This document shows positions 12,475 through 15,680 of a stretch of DNA of 15,680 nt, piece after piece (position 1 is the first letter of the stretch; every line of letters starts with the position of its first letter). Location of the stretch: positions 1 through 15,680 of the forward strand of contig JACPLZ010000005.1 of NCBI GenBank assembly GCA_016186245.1, in the 5' to 3' direction. The notes beneath the pieces are model-generated. The model was not told the DNA's origin. It was given only the letters and a program-made list of their open reading frames with translations, and ran no database searches. This DNA is from Candidatus Peregrinibacteria bacterium. GTDB lineage: Bacteria > Patescibacteriota > Gracilibacteria > UBA1369 > LOWO2-01-FULL-3. The position numbers and the translations under genes are program-made.

Positions 12475-13307
12475 TCATTGCAGCATATAAAAATACGATC
12501 TATCCCAGCCAAATCTTTTTCAATTTCCCATTTATGAACAAAATATTGATTCAATAATACCTCCAAATCTTTCCTTTGCGAGAAGCCAAATTCTCCAATC
12601 AAAATTCCAAATTCAATCTCCTTTTCTATAATTTGTTGAAACAATTTTTTATACAATTCCAATCCGTCAAATCCTCCAAACAATGCAAGTTCCGGTTCAT
12701 ATTTTTCCGTCGATTCAGACACAAAATTATTTCGCACCTTACCTATGTAAGGAAGATTTGCCACAATAACATCAAAACTTTCGCCTTCATCAATAACATC
12801 CAAAAGATCACTCTGCAAAATCCTTACCCTATCATCTACACCATGCTGTGCGGCATTTAATTTAGCAACCTCGCACGCGCCTTCATCAATATCCAACGCC
12901 CAAACTTCAGTATCCGCCGAATTTTCAGCAATCGCAATGGCCACATTCCCGCTACCGGTGCCAACATCAAGCGCTGTATGACAAACCGTCTCGTCATGAT
13001 AGGAATAATAATCAAGAGCTTTCTCTACAAGATGCTCCGTTTCCGGCCTTGGAATCAACACTCTTTTATCCACATAAAAATCCAGGCCGAAAAACTGCTT
13101 TTCATTCGTAATATAAGCAACAGGTTCACCCTTTTTCAATCTTTCCAGATATGAGTCGTATAATTTTACCATCGATCCGTCAATTTCGTCCCTGCTGTGA
13201 GAAATGAGATATTCCCGGCTCACACCAAGCACGTGAGACAATGCCAGCTCGCGATCGAGAGCATCCAAAAAAAATGATTCTTTACTTAAAACCTGTGCAA
13301 TATTCAT
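12471..13307 (-). CDS. prmC: Release factor glutamine methyltransferase
   Basis: PrmC (HemK) methylates the Gln of the GGQ motif of release factors using SAM. The 278-residue protein has the N-terminal helical domain with the family's LIPRPETEHLV segment (about residues 87-97), the SAM motif I TALDVGTGSGNVAIAIA, and VIVANLPYIGK as catalytic motif IV. That motif is NLPY here rather than the usual NPPY of this family. The rest fits PrmC throughout, and the neighbour downstream is its substrate gene prfA. ATG 13307 lies 6 bp after the rpsU stop, with no Shine-Dalgarno sequence, so it is probably co-transcribed from the gyrB/rpsU side. Confidence 0.95.
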   Translation of the reverse strand: MNIAQVLSKESFFLDALDRELALSHVLGVSREYLISHSRDEIDGSMVKLYDSYLERLKKGEPVAYITNEKQFFGLDFYVDKRVLIPRPETEHLVEKALDYYSYHDETVCHTALDVGTGSGNVAIAIAENSADTEVWALDIDEGACEVAKLNAAQHGVDDRVRILQSDLLDVIDEGESFDVIVANLPYIGKVRNNFVSESTEKYEPELALFGGFDGLELYKKLFQQIIEKEIEFGILIGEFGFSQRKDLEVLLNQYFVHKWEIEKDLAGIDRIFICCND

Positions 13308-13313
13308 TGAATG

Positions 13314-13520
13314 CTAATAAAACTTGCTCTTTTCTTTCGCAGCTCTGTATTCCGCGCGTTTGATAGCACTTGTTCTAATTTTACGCTTTTTTGGCTTATG
13401 CACGTAATATTGCTCATCACGAATTTTGACAAGCTTCCGTGAAGCCTGCACAACTTTATTGAAACGGGAAACCAATCTCTCATTTGATTCTTTTTCATCT
13501 TTTACAACTCTAACTTTCAT
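13314..13520 (-). CDS. rpsU: Small ribosomal subunit protein bS21
   Basis: bS21 is a short, very basic protein of the 30S subunit platform near the anti-Shine-Dalgarno region of 16S rRNA. At 68 aa it is the normal size. MKVRVVKDEKESNERLVSRFNK matches the family's start, REQYY-like RDEQYYVHKPKKRK the central part, and the tail is Lys/Arg-rich, ending EKSKFY. It lies 44 bp after gyrB and 6 bp before prmC on the same strand. It is the only gene in the window with a clear Shine-Dalgarno sequence (13528-13538). Confidence 0.95.
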   Translation of the reverse strand: MKVRVVKDEKESNERLVSRFNKVVQASRKLVKIRDEQYYVHKPKKRKIRTSAIKRAEYRAAKEKSKFY

Positions 13521-13527
13521 TTGTAAA

Positions 13528-13538
13528 TCACCACCTTT
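13528..13538 (-). promoter_or_regulatory. Ribosome binding site of rpsU
   Basis: On the minus strand AAAGGTGGTGA lies 7 nt before the rpsU ATG and contains GGTGA, complementary to the 16S rRNA 3' end. It stands out because the other genes here lack such a site. Confidence 0.6.
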
Positions 13539-13564
13539 TTCATAGCTATTGATTTAGTTATTGA

Positions 13565-15472
13565 TTATATATCAAGATTTTTTACACGTTTAGCATATGC
13601 CTGGATAAACTTTTTTCGCGGCATGACTTCCGATCCCATCAAGGTATCAAACACCTGATCGGCTTTTTCAGCATCCTCTATGCTTACTCTCAACATCACG
13701 CGTCTGGCCGGATCCATAGTTGTTTCCCACAACTGGTCGGGATTCATTTCTCCAAGACCTTTGTAACGCTGGATTCCAGGTTTCATCCCTTTGAAAGTTT
13801 TTAAAGTCTCTTCCTTCTCCTCATCGCTGTATACATATTGCACATTTTTTCCTGACGCAATTTTATAGAGCGGCGGCTGAGCAATATAAATAAATCCCTG
13901 CTCAATCAACTGTTTGAAATGCCTGTAAAACAAAGTCAAAATCAACGTCCTGATATGCGCACCATCCACATCCGCATCGGTCATGATCACAACTTTATGA
14001 TACCGCAGACGCTCCATGTCAAAACTTTCACCTATACCTACACCCAGCGCAATTATCAGATTTTTCACTTCGGTATTCGCCAGAATTTTATCGAGACGGG
14101 CCTGTTCCACATTCAAAATTTTACCGCGTAACGGCAAAATTGCCTGGATTTCGCGATTGCGCCCCTGCTTTGCGCTTCCGCCGGCACTGTCTCCCTCCAC
14201 GATAAACAACTCCGATTCCGCGGGCTCACGACTGGAACAATCCGCCAGCTTGCCGGGCAAAGTCATCCCCTCCAAAAAACCTTTTCTAAGAACTGTATCT
14301 CTCGCTGCTCTTGCAGCCATACGGGCTCTCGCAGCCAAAGTACATTTTCCGACAATGGCACGACCATCAGCAGGATGCTCTTCCAGATATTCCGCAAACG
14401 CATCGCCAAAAACAGTTTCCACCGCAGTGCGCATTTCCGCATTGCCCAATTTGCCTTTTGTCTGGCCCTCAAATTGAGGCTCGGAAAGCTTCACGGAAAC
14501 AATCGCCGTCAACCCCTCCCTCACATCATCCGCAATTAAATTATCGTCCTTTTCTTTCAGCATCTCGTTTTTTCTCGCATAGTTATTGATCGTACGCGTT
14601 AAAGCCGCCTTGAAACCGGTCAAATGGCTTCCTCCATCGATCGTATGAATATTATTCGCAAACGTATAAATCGTTTCCTGGAAAGTATTATTATATTGCA
14701 GAGAAACCTCAATCATGCCTTCGGGAGCTTCCTTTTCCAGATACACAATTCCACCAATCGTCTCTTTACCTTTGTTTAAATGCTGAACGTAAGAACGTAT
14801 CCCCCCCTCAAAATAAAAGCGATACCTCTGGTCAGACCTTTCATCAAACAAAGAAATTGTTATGCCTTTGGTCAAATAAGCCTGCTGTCTAACACGATTA
14901 AGCACTGTTTTATAGTTGAATTCGACCGTATCAAAAATTTGCTCATCAGGATAAAAAGTTACCTTGGTACCGCGCTTTTCCGTCTTACCGATAACCTTCA
15001 AATCAGCGCCGGCATCACCGCGCCTATATTCCTGGGTATAAATTTTGCCGTCGCGATAAACTTCCACAACGGTTTTTTTGGAAAGAGCATTAACAACGGA
15101 AATACCTACGCCATGCAAACCTCCGGACACTTTATAACCTCCTCCTTCTCCAAATTTTCCTCCGGAATGCAGGACAGTCATTACCGTCTCCAGAGCGGAT
15201 TTTCCGGTTTTTTTATGCTTATCAACCGGAATACCGCGGCCATCATCCTCAACGGAACAGCTGCCATCCTTATATATAACAACATCTATATTCTCACAAA
15301 AACCGGCCATCGCCTCATCAATGGAATTATCCACAACTTCCCAGATAAGATGATGTAAGCCGGTAACATCGGTAGAACCAATGTACATACCTGGTCGTTT
15401 GCGGACTGCGGAAAGCCCTTCCAGCACCTGAATCTGATCCGCGCCATATTGTTGAACAACACCGTCGGCCAT
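13565..15472 (-). CDS. gyrB: DNA gyrase subunit B
   Basis: GyrB supplies the ATPase of gyrase, which introduces negative supercoils. From ATG 15472 it is 635 aa, the short form without the extra domain of the E. coli protein (Bacillus type). Motifs in order: IQVLEGLSAVRKRPGMYIG, the GHKL ATPase site EVVDNSIDEAMAG, DDGRGIP and GGLHGVGISVVNALS. The TOPRIM region has LFIVEGDSAGGSAKQGRNR and the metal-binding DADVDGAHI. RYKGLGEMNPDQLWETTMDP and the C-terminal LMGSEVMPRKKFIQAYAKRVKNLDI favour GyrB over ParE. An in-frame ATG at 15511 would add 13 residues, but its first bases look like a -35 box and the family starts near MADG, so 15472 is preferred. gyrA is not in the window. Confidence 0.96.
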   Translation of the reverse strand: MADGVVQQYGADQIQVLEGLSAVRKRPGMYIGSTDVTGLHHLIWEVVDNSIDEAMAGFCENIDVVIYKDGSCSVEDDGRGIPVDKHKKTGKSALETVMTVLHSGGKFGEGGGYKVSGGLHGVGISVVNALSKKTVVEVYRDGKIYTQEYRRGDAGADLKVIGKTEKRGTKVTFYPDEQIFDTVEFNYKTVLNRVRQQAYLTKGITISLFDERSDQRYRFYFEGGIRSYVQHLNKGKETIGGIVYLEKEAPEGMIEVSLQYNNTFQETIYTFANNIHTIDGGSHLTGFKAALTRTINNYARKNEMLKEKDDNLIADDVREGLTAIVSVKLSEPQFEGQTKGKLGNAEMRTAVETVFGDAFAEYLEEHPADGRAIVGKCTLAARARMAARAARDTVLRKGFLEGMTLPGKLADCSSREPAESELFIVEGDSAGGSAKQGRNREIQAILPLRGKILNVEQARLDKILANTEVKNLIIALGVGIGESFDMERLRYHKVVIMTDADVDGAHIRTLILTLFYRHFKQLIEQGFIYIAQPPLYKIASGKNVQYVYSDEEKEETLKTFKGMKPGIQRYKGLGEMNPDQLWETTMDPARRVMLRVSIEDAEKADQVFDTLMGSEVMPRKKFIQAYAKRVKNLDI

Positions 15473-15482
15473 ATCGAAAAGG

Positions 15483-15511
15483 AATCTAGCACAAGCAAAA
15501 GATATTGTCAT
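15483..15511 (-). promoter_or_regulatory. Probable gyrB promoter
   Basis: ATGACA (15511-15506), a 17-nt spacer and TAGATT (15488-15483) form a fair sigma70 promoter on the minus strand. The -10 ends 10 nt before ATG 15472, so the mRNA would have only a few untranslated bases. Confidence 0.45.
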
Positions 15512-15555
15512 GTAGATTTTTTGCCCTCAAAACAGCATGTCCCCAAGGAACCTAA

Positions 15556-15680
15556 CTAAAATTCCCCCTCCACAATCATTCCTGCCAATTCCTCCAATTT
15601 ATATTCCCCGTCAATCGAAACCGGCCGGCCATCGAGATATAGAAGAATATTTGTCGCAAACTCTCCGCTCATCACAAGAT
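15556..15680 (-). CDS. Unrecognised protein, C-terminal ~41 residues only
   Basis: An open frame enters from the right edge on the minus strand and reads LVMSGEFATNILLYL, then DGRPVSIDGEYKLEELAGM, ending IVEGEF with TAG at 15558-15556. The other two minus-strand frames close quickly here. I do not recognise the family from this fragment. It lies 83 bp upstream of the gyrB start, on the same strand. Confidence 0.5.
   Translation of the reverse strand, partial: LVMSGEFATNILLYLDGRPVSIDGEYKLEELAGMIVEGEF

Noticed and set aside
15473..15511. gyrB start at ATG 15511.
   Set aside because: Those bases look like the gyrB promoter, and GyrB proteins start about 13 residues before IQVLEGL, fitting ATG 15472. 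Not fully excluded, since a weak GAGGG lies 12 nt before 15511.
1..15680. An alternative genetic code (TGA as Gly or Trp).
   Set aside because: TGA ends aroA, the MFS gene, fkbM, prmC and others at the family's normal C-terminus.
1..15680. CRISPR arrays, tRNA or rRNA genes.
   Set aside because: No regularly spaced repeats and no cloverleaf or rRNA-like sequence were found by eye on either strand.

Overview
The window looks like a chromosomal segment of a small-genome, AT-rich bacterium, most likely a member of the Candidate Phyla Radiation (Patescibacteria). That assignment is an inference from compact gene packing, many 1-10 bp gene overlaps, starts that mostly lack a Shine-Dalgarno sequence, and short hypotheticals of a kind common in that group. 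TGA ends several intact genes (aroA, the MFS gene, fkbM, prmC), so the genetic code is standard and the TGA=Gly lineages are excluded.

Left part (1-5694). A partial tatD gene runs leftward. Facing away from it is a rightward aromatic amino acid operon: DAHP synthase (aroF/aroG type I-beta), aroB, aroA, an MFS transporter gene and aroK, all overlapping or abutting. Before aroF lies an apparent leader-peptide attenuator: a TTGACA-17-TATACT promoter, a tiny ORF encoding MQTFSWNFFYAFFS (7 of 14 residues aromatic), an antiterminator pairing, and a hairpin plus T-tract whose 5' arm is shared with the antiterminator. aroB appears to lack about 33 internal residues covering an active-site segment. 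aroA carries an extra ~40 residues over a palindromic DNA segment.

Middle (5672-10605). A U32-family gene (TrhP/YegQ-like, leftward) and nadB (rightward) diverge from a 44-bp gap. nadB contains two in-frame copies of a 27-bp palindromic repeat; a third, longer copy sits between prfA and prmC. The last ~175 bp of nadB is duplicated 854 bp downstream at about 93% identity with almost only synonymous changes. Between the copies lie a DUF5678-like small protein gene and a retropepsin-like aspartic protease gene. Beyond is a leftward set of three unrecognised genes (53, 77 and 317 aa).

Right part (10629-15680). Leftward gyrB, rpsU, prmC, prfA and an FkbM-type methyltransferase gene form a core-gene run. 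The window ends in the 3' part of an unrecognised leftward gene.

A recurring feature ties the window together. Good -10 hexamers lie exactly 6-7 nt before the ATG of tatD, the aro leader peptide, the U32 gene, nadB and the 53-aa gene, which predicts leaderless mRNAs. Clear Shine-Dalgarno sequence is seen only at rpsU.
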